From: Betaproteobacteria bacterium
Lineage (GTDB): Bacteria > Pseudomonadota > Gammaproteobacteria > Burkholderiales > Rhodocyclaceae
NCBI GenBank assembly: GCA_012026885.1
Contig: VEPL01000025.1
Coordinates: forward strand, 234,595-298,594
Reading direction: 5' to 3'
DNA: 64,000 nucleotides
Positions 48,626 through 56,162 of this stretch are shown here, piece after piece; the first letter of the stretch is position 1, and each line of letters begins with the position of its first letter. A program made the position numbers and the translations under genes. The notes under the pieces were generated by a model. The model was not told the DNA's origin, made no database searches, and saw only the letters and a program-made list of their open reading frames with translations.

Positions 48626-48967
48626 CGCGCTCGCCATCGTGGCTACGCCTGTTGCAATTTGCCAATTCTGGTGGTTGCCGGCTTTCGGATTGTCAGCTAT
48701 TAAAGGCGATGGTCTCGGCTATGTTGCATGGGCAACAAACGGCCATCTGCGGTCGTTCATCATTTTCCCAAACCGGACGTCTGGATGGCAGTAGCATTCC
48801 GCAACCTGCCGTTTGATCGCAAATCAGGCTGACCACCAGGTTCCTTCTCCGCCGAATCCATGCCCCGGTCTCACGGCCGCCATTTGCCGCAGCGACCAAC
48901 TTACAAGGGCTTCAGACCAAACCGTGCTTTCACTCGGAAAACCCAGAGTGAATACTGAACCGATTCG
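48626..48967. other. Intergenic stretch without convincing gene
   Basis: About 340 bp lower in GC than its surroundings. It holds a short inverted repeat TGTTGC/GCAACA (48722-48737) and the first copy (48851-48863) of a 13-bp direct repeat gccgaatccatgc; the second copy, at 48981-48993, lies just downstream of this stretch. Short ORFs here have no ribosome-binding site and no protein-like composition. It may carry the promoter of the LRR gene. Confidence 0.5.
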
Positions 48968-49009
48968 GTGGCACAATCTTGCCGAATCCATGCGAACGCC
49001 AGCAGAGAC

Positions 49010-49780
49010 GTGACTTCTCCCAACGACAAACCACGCGGCGCGCTCATTCTACGGCCGAACCATTCTCCCGTCGTGGCCAACCGGGGCGATGTCGTCGTTT
49101 CCCGGATGGTCAGCGAGGCGCTCGAGATCGCACGGCGCCAGGCGCTGCAATCGAGCCGGAAGTTATTCACGGTCGGTCGCTTCGAGCTGGCCGAACCCGA
49201 CTACCGGCAGATTTGCCGCTGGGCAGACGAGCTTGGCAAAACCCCATCGGACCTGATGGAGGAGCTGGCTTCGCTTGAGTCGGAAGAATGGAATTCGCAA
49301 GCGAAATGTTTGGAGACCTTACCACAACTGCGTATCGATAACGGCACCATCACGGTGCTCGTTCTGGATGGAAAGCAGCTGCCCATCCACACCTTCCTGT
49401 GGGAAGCAGAATTGGGCCTGGAAAGGTTGATCGTCGAGGGGCGCATGCCCGCCTGGCCGGCCAGCGCGCCCTTGCCCTCACTGAAACGTTTGGTTGTCCC
49501 TGATTTGTCACTGACCGAACTTGACCTGTCGCCGGTCCCGGGGCTGACTGAGCTCTGGTGTGGCAGAAATCAGCTGACCGAACTTGACCTGTCGCCGGTC
49601 CCGGGACTGACTTCACTCTGGTGCAAAAACAACGAGCTGACCGAACTTGACCTGTCGCCGGTCCCGGGGCTGACTTGGCTCATGTGTGAAGGAAACCAGC
49701 TGACCGAACTTGACCTCCGTCCGCTCGGCAATCCGAACATCCCGGTATATTGCGACGATGATGTTCGCATCATCCGTTGA
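49010..49780 (+). CDS. Leucine-rich-repeat protein
   Basis: From the GTG at 49010 the product has 256 residues. Residues 1-130 are mixed helical without a recognised domain. From about residue 168 come four 21-residue leucine-rich repeats, each with LTELDLSPVPGLT..W....N, ending with a shortened unit (LDLRPLGNP). The repeats are nearly identical in DNA. There is no signal peptide, so a cytoplasmic binding protein is likely. The start is uncertain: GTG 48968 and ATG 49106 are alternatives, and 48968 lies in a hairpin-forming sequence. It is 10 bp upstream of the exonuclease/J-domain gene and probably cotranscribed. Confidence 0.75.
   Translation: MTSPNDKPRGALILRPNHSPVVANRGDVVVSRMVSEALEIARRQALQSSRKLFTVGRFELAEPDYRQICRWADELGKTPSDLMEELASLESEEWNSQAKCLETLPQLRIDNGTITVLVLDGKQLPIHTFLWEAELGLERLIVEGRMPAWPASAPLPSLKRLVVPDLSLTELDLSPVPGLTELWCGRNQLTELDLSPVPGLTSLWCKNNELTELDLSPVPGLTWLMCEGNQLTELDLRPLGNPNIPVYCDDDVRIIR
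49511..49738 (+). repeat. 63-bp tandem repeat encoding LRR units (four copies)
   Basis: Copies start at 49511, 49574, 49637 and 49700. The first about 39 bp of the first three copies differ by only one base or so (ctgaccgaacttgacctg and on). The remainder of each unit varies. The fourth copy is partial in sequence. Confidence 0.9.
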
Positions 49781-49790
49781 GCCAGGCCCC

Positions 49791-51395
49791 ATGCAGGACA
49801 CCGAGTGGATAGTCCTCGACACGGAAACGACCGGGTTCGCGTCGCCCATCTTCGTCGTCGAACTGGCCGCGCAGCGGATGCGGGGCTGGCAGCCGGATGG
49901 CCCGCCCTTTCGGCGGATGCTGAACCATGGGACGGCGATTCCCCCGGAAGCCTCCCGCGTGCATGGATATACCCGGGAGATACTCGAGCGCGATGGCGAA
50001 CCACCTTGGGATGTCTATCGTGATTTCGCAGCATATGTCGGCAAGCGGCCGGTCGCCGCCTATAACCTTGCCTACGACTGGGATGATGTCCTCAAGCCCG
50101 AGTGGGAACGACTCGGCCTATCACCATGCGGAAGCCGCGGGCTGTGCATGATGCAGCTTGCCCAGCGCCTGCTCGACCCTGTTCCGGCCGGCAACTGCAA
50201 ACTGCAAACGCTGCGCCAGTATTACAACCTTCCAGCCCGCGGCGCCCATACGGCACTGGGCGACGTCGAAACTGTGATCGACCTTGGGCAGAAAGTGCTG
50301 CGGCCGCTTGCTGAAGTACGCGGACTGACCACATGGAATGCCCTGGTCGGGTTTTCGGAAGCAACCTGGTTCCCCGCACGCATTCCGTTCGGCAAGTTTA
50401 AGGGCCGGCTCTTTCGCGAGGCAACCAGCGACCGCGCAATGCACGAGTGGCTGGAATGGCTGTGCGAATCGTCCAATCCCCGCAGTGCCGGCATGGGCCG
50501 CTGGTATCTCGACCAGCTCGAAGCCTCCGGCGAGGGCGATTTCGTCATTGGTGTCCCGCTGGAGGCGCTCTCGAAGGAAAGCGGGCTGGTGGTCTTTGCC
50601 CACCCGGACATCGCCCGCCTGAAGGCGCTGATCGAGGCATCCCGCGCCCGGCTGGCAGAGCTCGAGGCAGACTACACCCGGGAGCGCCATGCTGTCTCCG
50701 TCACCCAGGCCCGGCTGTTCGAGCTGCTGCGCCCGCTGTTCCAGAAACGCGACCAGCTCAGGTTGCGCCTGGAGTATCGCCGCCGCTTCCTCGACACCCT
50801 CCTCGCCGCCGGAGAAGAGGAAGCCGCGACTGTGGATGAGGCGTTTGAGCAGGCACGCAGCGAGCGCGATGCCGACTACGAGCGCGCCGCTGAGGCATCG
50901 GCCGGCCGACGGGAACTGACCGAGGACGAAGCGACCGAATTGAAAGCGCTCTGGCGCAAGCTGGTTCGCCTCTTCCATCCCGATCGCTTCATGGATGACG
51001 AAGAAGACAAGCAGGCCGCCTACCAACAGCTCACCGCAGCGATCAACCGGGCGCGGGACGATGGCGACATCGAACTCATGCGCGAGATCGCCAACGACCC
51101 GCAGGGCTTCATGGCGCGCCAGGGCTGGGGCGTCATCGCGCTCGACGATGCCGAGGAACTCGACAAGCTCAAGCAACTGTACGAAGCCCTGGAAGGCCAG
51201 ATCATCATGCTCTTCGAGGCGCTCGACGCGCTGCACCGTTCAGCCGAGTACGAACTGCACGCGCTGGCCGCAGCGAAGTCCGGCTTTCTCGTGCAGGTCG
51301 CGCAGGAGCAGTCGGCAGCACTGGCACAGGAGAACGAAGTACTGGAAGCCGAGTTGGAAAAGATCGAGCGGGAGATCGCCGAACTCCACGGCTGA
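49791..51395 (+). CDS. DnaQ-like 3'-5' exonuclease fused to a J-domain
   Basis: The 534-residue protein starts with a DEDDh exonuclease domain (about 5-170). It has Asp10/Glu12 in VLDTETTGF, an aspartate in AYNLAYDWDDVL, and the His and last Asp in GAHTALGDVETV. A middle region (about 180-270) contains FGKFKGRLF, similar to the quick-turn motif next to some exonucleases. Long coiled coils (about 280-370) lead to a J-domain-like segment with HPD at residues 396-398 (KLVRLFHPDRF), then another coiled coil to the end. The J-domain should recruit an Hsp70. The combination is unusual, and the biological role is unknown; DNA repair or defence is inferred. Confidence 0.82.
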   Translation: MQDTEWIVLDTETTGFASPIFVVELAAQRMRGWQPDGPPFRRMLNHGTAIPPEASRVHGYTREILERDGEPPWDVYRDFAAYVGKRPVAAYNLAYDWDDVLKPEWERLGLSPCGSRGLCMMQLAQRLLDPVPAGNCKLQTLRQYYNLPARGAHTALGDVETVIDLGQKVLRPLAEVRGLTTWNALVGFSEATWFPARIPFGKFKGRLFREATSDRAMHEWLEWLCESSNPRSAGMGRWYLDQLEASGEGDFVIGVPLEALSKESGLVVFAHPDIARLKALIEASRARLAELEADYTRERHAVSVTQARLFELLRPLFQKRDQLRLRLEYRRRFLDTLLAAGEEEAATVDEAFEQARSERDADYERAAEASAGRRELTEDEATELKALWRKLVRLFHPDRFMDDEEDKQAAYQQLTAAINRARDDGDIELMREIANDPQGFMARQGWGVIALDDAEELDKLKQLYEALEGQIIMLFEALDALHRSAEYELHALAAAKSGFLVQVAQEQSAALAQENEVLEAELEKIEREIAELHG

Positions 51396-51593
51396 GACAC
51401 GGCCGGCCTCGGGTCACGAACGGCCGCTTCGGTCATCTGTTTGTCGCTGGGGCCTCGCTGGGGTGAGTGACGGCTGAGGGTCGACTGCAGTCTGACGCGA
51501 CTCAGTGCTTGGCAGGAGGCCACCCATGCCGCTACGCAGCGCCGTGGCGCCTGGCCAAGGCGCGGCTGCGGATTTCCGGTGGTAATGGCCCGA

Positions 51594-51622
51594 CAAAAAA
51601 AGACCCCGCCACGCGGGCGGGG
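51594..51622 (-). terminator. Terminator for minus-strand mini-ORFs
   Basis: Stem CCCCGCC / GGCGGGG (51604-51610, 51616-51622). The adjacent A run (51595-51601) becomes a T run on the minus strand. It shows that the region to the right is transcribed leftward. Confidence 0.75.
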
Positions 51623-51668
51623 TAACAGGGAGTCTCGAAACGGGGGGATTTCGAGAGGAGGGTAAACT

Positions 51669-51848
51669 TCAGTCCTTGCGTCGGGCCTTGAGCAGATAGC
51701 GCGCGGTCAGGATGACGGCGCCGGCGGCAAGAGCCACTATTGCTGCGTTGGTGACCTCGGCATGGCCGTCGGCCAGCCAGTCGAAACCGGCGACGCCGAC
51801 GAAGACGCCGAGGCTTTCACTGATCGGGAAATTGTCGGCGAAGGCCAT
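51669..51848 (-). CDS. Mini-ORF B: short hydrophobic protein, possibly 3' half of a broken gene
   Basis: The 59-residue frame starts MAFADNFPISESLGVF and ends with a hydrophobic helix followed by KARRKD, a typical single-membrane-helix tail. No ribosome-binding site precedes its ATG. The ATG overlaps the stop of mini-ORF A by one base (TGATG), so it may be translated by coupling. Alternatively, the two are halves of one gene of about 112 residues split by a frameshift near 51850-51870, because the phase upstream of the ATG reads on as GLPPRL. A terminator lies 47 bp downstream. Confidence 0.5.
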   Translation of the reverse strand: MAFADNFPISESLGVFVGVAGFDWLADGHAEVTNAAIVALAAGAVILTARYLLKARRKD

Positions 51849-52003
51849 CAGACGGGGCGGCAGACCGCGACGGGAATGGTGGCGAGTACAACTTGCGGCG
51901 ACGCGATACCGAACAGGTAGGCGCGGGCGGCGTCAAGAAACTGTTGGATGCGGATGTCGTTCACGATGTCGTTTTCCTTGAATGGGTTCTGCGTTTGATG
52001 CAT
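51848..52003 (-). CDS. Mini-ORF A: short protein, possibly 5' half of a broken gene
   Basis: The 51-residue frame starts MHQTQNPFKENDIV and contains a helical stretch QQFLDAARAYLFGIA and a hydrophobic segment that runs into the stop. A -10-like TAGAAT (52011-52016 on the minus strand) lies 7 nt before the ATG. Its end is the start of mini-ORF B. No family is recognised for either half. Confidence 0.45.
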   Translation of the reverse strand: MHQTQNPFKENDIVNDIRIQQFLDAARAYLFGIASPQVVLATIPVAVCRPV

Positions 52004-52100
52004 GACCGCAATTCTAGGGGCGACACACGCTGCCGTCTGTTGGAGGACGGTGGCGGGGTGGTAACCGCGCTTGATGCCGTGTGACTGACTGTAACCGGCG

Positions 52101-53537
52101 CTACTGCCTGGCTTTCCAGGTCAGCGTGAAGCGTGCGCCGCCGAGTGGAGCGGCATCGGCGGTCGCCGTGCCGCCATGCAGTTCGAGGACGCGGCGCGTG
52201 ATTGCCAGGCCGAGCCCGTAGCCGCCGGTTGCCCGGTCGCGCGAACGGTCGAGCCGGGTAAAGGCCGAAAAGACATGTTCGCGATCCTCGGGCGGGATGC
52301 CGATGCCGTCGTCGTCCACATGGACCACGATGTTTCCGTCGGCGTCCATCGCGGTGCTGACGAGGATCTGCCGGTTCGCGTACTTGAAGGCATTGCGCAG
52401 CAGGTTGCGCAGGGCATAGGGCATCGCCTTGCGGTCGAGGTCGACCTGCAGGTTTTCCGGCAGGTTTCCGGTGTCGACCGTGATTGCCAGTTCGCGGCCG
52501 AGAAGGCGGACGGAATCGACTTCATCGGCCAGCCATTCGGCGAAATTGACACTGGAAAAGTGCGGCTCCGGCGCTTCGCGTTCGAAGCGGGCGTAGGTCA
52601 GGCTGGTGTCGATGAGGTGGTCGAGTTCGTCGAGGTCGGCCTCCATCATTGCCCACAGGCGTTCGCGTTCGGCGCGCTCGTCGGTACCGGAAAGCATTTC
52701 GAGGGCGAAGCGCATGCGCGCGATCGGCGTGCGCAGTTCGTGCGAGATGGCCGAGGAGAGTTCGCGGTGGGTGGCGATCAGCTGCTGGACGCGCTCCGCC
52801 ATGCCGTTCATGGTGTCCGAGAGCGGTGCGAAGAGCTGGCTGCGGGCGGCCGGCGCGCGCGCGTCGAAATCGCCGTCGCCGAGGTCGCGGGCGGTCTGGC
52901 GCAGCGTTTCGAGATCGCGCCATACCGGGCGCACCCAGAACCACAGGGCGATGCCGAAGATGACGCCGATCAGGCTCCAGGTCAGGAGGCGCAGGCGCAG
53001 CTCGAGCGGCAGCGTCTCCTTGATCTCGGGATTGCTGCTACCGGCCAGCGGTCCGACGACGAGCACCTTGCTGCTGGTGCCGAGACGGTGGTACATGACG
53101 TCGCCGTCGTGGTCGATCGCGATGTCGCCGGCGTCGAGCTTGACTACCTGGGCCGGCGTCAGGACACGGTCGAGGGTGATGCGCTCGACGATGCCGAGGC
53201 GATAGGAGAATTTCTCGTCGAGGTCGGCGATCTTCTTTTGCCAGGCACTCCGCGGCGTGCGGTAGAGCTCGTCCTCGATCAGGGTGATGGTGCCGCGCAT
53301 GAAGCGGCGCGCGTAGTCGTCGGTGATGCCGCGCTGGGCGGTCGAGATGACGAAATCGGCGGTGAAGGCGATGGCGACGAAGGAGCCCATCGCCAGCAGG
53401 TAGAAATTGAAGAACAGCCGCGACAGGCTGTAGCGGCCCCCGCGCCAGCGCGGCAGCTGGACGCGGAAGAGCGAGCGGGCAAGGCCCTGGCTGCGTTCCC
53501 CGCCGCCCTGGCCGGGGTCCGGCTCAGTTCCAGTCAT
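52101..53537 (-). CDS. Sensor histidine kinase, RstB-like
   Basis: The 478-residue membrane protein has two helices (about 42-65 and 184-203) around a periplasmic sensor of about 120 residues, a HAMP segment (about 203-255), the phosphoacceptor H-box SSAISHELRTP with His266, and a HATPase domain with N-, G1- and G2-boxes (NLLRNAFKYA, DDDGIGIP, GGYGLGLAI). The paired regulator most resembles E. coli RstA, so RstB is the nearest analogue. The signal is unknown. It overlaps the regulator gene by 14 bp. Confidence 0.92.
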   Translation of the reverse strand: MTGTEPDPGQGGGERSQGLARSLFRVQLPRWRGGRYSLSRLFFNFYLLAMGSFVAIAFTADFVISTAQRGITDDYARRFMRGTITLIEDELYRTPRSAWQKKIADLDEKFSYRLGIVERITLDRVLTPAQVVKLDAGDIAIDHDGDVMYHRLGTSSKVLVVGPLAGSSNPEIKETLPLELRLRLLTWSLIGVIFGIALWFWVRPVWRDLETLRQTARDLGDGDFDARAPAARSQLFAPLSDTMNGMAERVQQLIATHRELSSAISHELRTPIARMRFALEMLSGTDERAERERLWAMMEADLDELDHLIDTSLTYARFEREAPEPHFSSVNFAEWLADEVDSVRLLGRELAITVDTGNLPENLQVDLDRKAMPYALRNLLRNAFKYANRQILVSTAMDADGNIVVHVDDDGIGIPPEDREHVFSAFTRLDRSRDRATGGYGLGLAITRRVLELHGGTATADAAPLGGARFTLTWKARQ

Positions 53538-54228
53538 GCTTGCTGAACAGGTAGCCCTTGCCGCGCACGGTCTTGATCCGGGTTGGGTTTTCCGGGTCGT
53601 CGTTCAGCTTGCGCCGCAGGCGGGAGATGCGCGCGTCGATCGAGCGGTCGAGGCCGTCGAAGCCGATGCCGCGCAATTCCTGCAGAAGGTCGTCGCGCGA
53701 CAGGACGTTGCCGGCGTGGGTCGCAAGCAGCCAGAGCAGGTCGAACTCGGCGGTGGTCAGGTCGATCGGCTGGCCGGCGAGGGACGCGGTCCGCGTGGAC
53801 TGGCTGATGGCGAACTGGCCGAAGGTCATTTGCTCGCTGTCGCCCGTGCTGCCTTCGCCGGCGGCCGGCAGGCGGCGAAGGAGCGCCTTGATGCGGGCGA
53901 GCAGGACGCGCGGTTGCACCGGCTTGGCGATGTAGTCGTCGGCCCCCATCTCGAGCCCGAGGATCTGGTCGAAGTCCTCGTCCCGGGCCGTCAGCATCAG
54001 GATGACGCCATGGTAGTGCGGACGCACGGCACGGCAGACCTCGAATCCGTCCTTGCCGGGAAGCATGACATCGAGAATCACCAGATCGGGACGCTCGGCG
54101 AGGATGCGTGCCTCGGCGCGGTCGCCGCGGGGCTCGATGGCGACTTCGAGGTCGTTGCGGGTCAGGTATTCGGCCGTCAGTTCGGCCAGGCGTTCGTCGT
54201 CCTCGACGAGTAGGATGCGTGTGCTCAT
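53524..54228 (-). CDS. OmpR-family response regulator, RstA-like
   Basis: The 234-residue protein has a receiver domain (Asp10, Asp11, phospho-acceptor Asp53 in ILDVMLPGKDG, Lys102) and a C-terminal winged helix (about 132-230; DLTTAEFDLLWLLA and IKTVRGKGYLF). IEPRGDRAEARIL resembles the same stretch of RstA. It is first in the operon with the kinase. A promoter-like sequence ends only 6 nt before its ATG. Confidence 0.93.
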   Translation of the reverse strand: MSTRILLVEDDERLAELTAEYLTRNDLEVAIEPRGDRAEARILAERPDLVILDVMLPGKDGFEVCRAVRPHYHGVILMLTARDEDFDQILGLEMGADDYIAKPVQPRVLLARIKALLRRLPAAGEGSTGDSEQMTFGQFAISQSTRTASLAGQPIDLTTAEFDLLWLLATHAGNVLSRDDLLQELRGIGFDGLDRSIDARISRLRRKLNDDPENPTRIKTVRGKGYLFSKHDWN

Positions 54229-54234
54229 GGGGCA

Positions 54235-54263
54235 ATCTTAGCGGCCGGCCTTGGCCGGGTCCA
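54235..54263 (-). promoter_or_regulatory. Promoter of the two-component operon
   Basis: On the minus strand, TGGACC (54258-54263) and TAAGAT (54235-54240) are 17 bp apart. The predicted start site falls on the ATG at 54228, which implies a leaderless or nearly leaderless mRNA. Confidence 0.4.
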
Positions 54264-54282
54264 GCCTGCCGGGCGGCTGGAG

Positions 54283-54288
54283 TAAAAT
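54283..54288 (+). promoter_or_regulatory. Possible -10 element of dsbB
   Basis: TAAAAT lies 74 bp upstream of the dsbB ATG and has no clear -35 partner. Confidence 0.3.
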
Positions 54289-54362
54289 ATCGCCCTGTTC
54301 AAGCATCGCCGAGCCTGCCATGTTCCCGTTCCACCCAATTGAAGCCGCTCGAAGGAAAGTCC

Positions 54363-54854
54363 ATGTTCTGGCATGACGTGCCGGCGCGCGCGTGGTTCGC
54401 GACCCTCGCGCTGGGTTGTGTCGGGTTGGTTGCCGCCGGCCTGCAGTTGCAGTTGCAGCTGAGCCTGGCCCCTTGTCCCCTGTGCATCTTCCAGCGCGTT
54501 CTCTACCTTGCGGTTGCCGTGGTTGCACTGTGCGGCGTGCTTTGGCCGTGCGCGCGCCTCGCCTGGTGGGGGCTGGTCGCCCTGCTGGGGCTGGCCGGGA
54601 CCGCGGTTGCCGCCTACCAGACCTGGATGCAGGCGTATCCGCATCTGGCGCCGGCCTGTAGCCTGACCGATCCGAATGCAATCGAGCGGCTGGTGGACTG
54701 GCTGGGCACGCGCTGGCCATCGCTCTTCCTGGCGACCGGCTTTTGCACAAGCCGCGACTGGATTTTCCTCGGCCTGTCCATGGCCAACTGGTCGGTCATC
54801 GTCTTCGCCGGGATAACGGCTTACGCGCTGCTCCTCGCCGCCAGGGGGCGCTGA
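54363..54854 (+). CDS. dsbB: DsbB, disulfide bond formation protein B
   Basis: The 163-residue membrane protein has four helices and the two redox cysteine pairs of DsbB: Cys38/Cys41 in APCPLCIFQR and Cys99/Cys128 in the second periplasmic loop. It reoxidises DsbA and passes electrons to quinone. The ATG at 54363 follows GAAGGAAAG. It is transcribed divergently from the two-component operon. Confidence 0.95.
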   Translation: MFWHDVPARAWFATLALGCVGLVAAGLQLQLQLSLAPCPLCIFQRVLYLAVAVVALCGVLWPCARLAWWGLVALLGLAGTAVAAYQTWMQAYPHLAPACSLTDPNAIERLVDWLGTRWPSLFLATGFCTSRDWIFLGLSMANWSVIVFAGITAYALLLAARGR

Positions 54855-54884
54855 AAAAACAAAGGCCCGCCGGGGGCGGGCCTT
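54854..54884 (-). terminator. Terminator after rpmG
   Basis: A 10-bp stem AAGGCCCGCC / GGCGGGCCTT (54862-54884) is followed, on the minus strand, by a T-rich tract. It lies between the convergent dsbB and rpmG genes. Confidence 0.8.
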
Positions 54885-54906
54885 GCGCGAACCGGAACGG
54901 AGCCGG

Positions 54907-55074
54907 TTACTTGAGCTTCACTTCCTTGTAGGCCACGTGCTTGCGGGCCTTCGGGTCGTACTTCATCATCTCCAGCTTTTCCGGCGTCGTGCGCTTGTTC
55001 TTGGAGGTGGTATAGAAGTGCCCGGTGCCAGCCGTGGATTCCAGCTTGATCTTTTCGCGACCGCCTTTAGCCAT
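54907..55074 (-). CDS. rpmG: 50S ribosomal protein L33
   Basis: The 55-residue frame translates to a protein starting [14 protein letters not shown] and ending VAYKEVKLK, the standard bacterial L33 of the type without zinc-binding cysteines. It lies 19 bp after rpmB in the usual rpmB-rpmG operon. Confidence 0.97.
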   Translation of the reverse strand: MAKGGREKIKLESTAGTGHFYTTSKNKRTTPEKLEMMKYDPKARKHVAYKEVKLK

Positions 55075-55093
55075 TTTTCTTATCCTTTACTGA

Positions 55094-55327
55094 TCAGATT
55101 TCGCCGCGGGCACGCAGGTCCGCCAGAACGGCCTCGATGCCGACCTTGTCGATCGTGCGCAGGCCGGCGTTGGAAACGCGCAGGCGGACGAAGCGGTTCT
55201 CGCTCTCGACCCAGAAGCGGCGATACTGCAGGTTGGGCAGGAAGCGGCGCTTCGTTTTGTTGTTGGCGTGGGAAACATTGTTCCCGACCATCGGGCTCTT
55301 GCCCGTTACTTGGCAGACACGCGCCAT
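55094..55327 (-). CDS. rpmB: 50S ribosomal protein L28
   Basis: The 77-residue protein begins [23 protein letters not shown] and has the basic [14 protein letters not shown] stretch of L28. It is the first gene of the rpmB-rpmG operon, downstream of radC. Confidence 0.97.
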   Translation of the reverse strand: MARVCQVTGKSPMVGNNVSHANNKTKRRFLPNLQYRRFWVESENRFVRLRVSNAGLRTIDKVGIEAVLADLRARGEI

Positions 55328-55432
55328 GGGGTGCTCCAGAATTCGCTAGAAGAAAGCCCGTGAGTATAGCGAAAAAGTCCGTTGTGCTTCAAGCACTTTT
55401 TGCAATCAACGGCATGCCCGGGTCAGGGCGCG

Positions 55433-56116
55433 TCACAGCAGCCCGCGTTCCGCGAAGGAAAGTGGCGCAGCGTTGCCGGCGACGATGAAGTGGTCGAGCA
55501 CCTTGATGTCGACCAGGGCCAGCGCCGACTTGAGGCTCTGCGTCAGCAGTTCGTCGGCGCGGGAAGGCTCGGCGACGCCCGAAGGGTGGTTGTGGGCGAG
55601 GATTACGGCGGCGGCGTTGCAGGCGAGCGCGGCCTTGACCACCTCGCGCGGATAGACGCTGGTCTGGGTCAATGTGCCGGTGAACAGTTCGTCGGCGCGG
55701 ATCAGCCGGTTCTGTGCATCGAGCCAGAGGGCCATGAACACCTCGTGCGGGCGGGTGGCGAGCTTGAGGCGCAGCCAGTCGCGCACCTTGCCCGGGGCGG
55801 AGAAGATGGTCTCGCGGGTGGTCATGTCCTGTGCCAGCGCCCGCCGCGCCAGCTCGAAACTGGCCTTGAGCTGCGCCGCCTTGGCCGTGCCGATGCCGGG
55901 AACGCGGGCCATCTCGGCGAGCGGTGCCTCGGCCAGCCGCGCGAGGCTGCCGTCGAAGGCGGAAATCAGGTCGCGGGCGAGGTCGACCGCGCTCTTGCCG
56001 CGCACGCCGATGCGCAGGTAGATCGCGAGCAATTCGGCGTCGGAGAGGGCTTCGGGGCCGAGCGCGAGGAGGCGTTCGCGCGGACGCTCGCCTTCCGGCC
56101 AGTCGCTGATTGCCAT
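55433..56116 (-). CDS. radC: RadC-family JAB/MPN protein
   Basis: The 227-residue protein has a helix-hairpin-helix (VPGIG, about 72-76) and a JAB1/MPN domain with the metal-binding motif HNHPSG (His175, His177) and Asp188. RadC was once linked to DNA repair, but its activity is not established. The ATG at 56116 ([17 protein letters not shown]) is the family start. It is divergent from coaBC, which begins 46 bp away. Confidence 0.93.
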   Translation of the reverse strand: MAISDWPEGERPRERLLALGPEALSDAELLAIYLRIGVRGKSAVDLARDLISAFDGSLARLAEAPLAEMARVPGIGTAKAAQLKASFELARRALAQDMTTRETIFSAPGKVRDWLRLKLATRPHEVFMALWLDAQNRLIRADELFTGTLTQTSVYPREVVKAALACNAAAVILAHNHPSGVAEPSRADELLTQSLKSALALVDIKVLDHFIVAGNAAPLSFAERGLL

Positions 56117-56126
56117 GCGCTTTCCA

Positions 56127-56152
56127 TTAGAATGGGCGGTCACGCATTCTAA
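56127..56152. promoter_or_regulatory. Symmetric element between radC and coaBC
   Basis: A perfect 8-bp inverted repeat TTAGAATG / CATTCTAA has a 10-bp spacer. Each arm contains a -10-like TAGAAT on its own strand, so the two promoters would face and overlap each other. It could equally be an operator for a dimeric regulator. Confidence 0.45.
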
Positions 56153-56162
56153 CGGCAAGGTC

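Noticed and set aside
48693..48899. Possible 68-codon minus-strand gene
   Set aside because: There is no ribosome-binding site, the cysteine/arginine composition is not protein-like, and no family is suggested.
48962..48988. Hairpin GATTCGGTGGCA/TGCCGAATC as a terminator
   Set aside because: The stem is bulged and there is no T run on either strand; it is better used as an argument against the GTG start at 48968.
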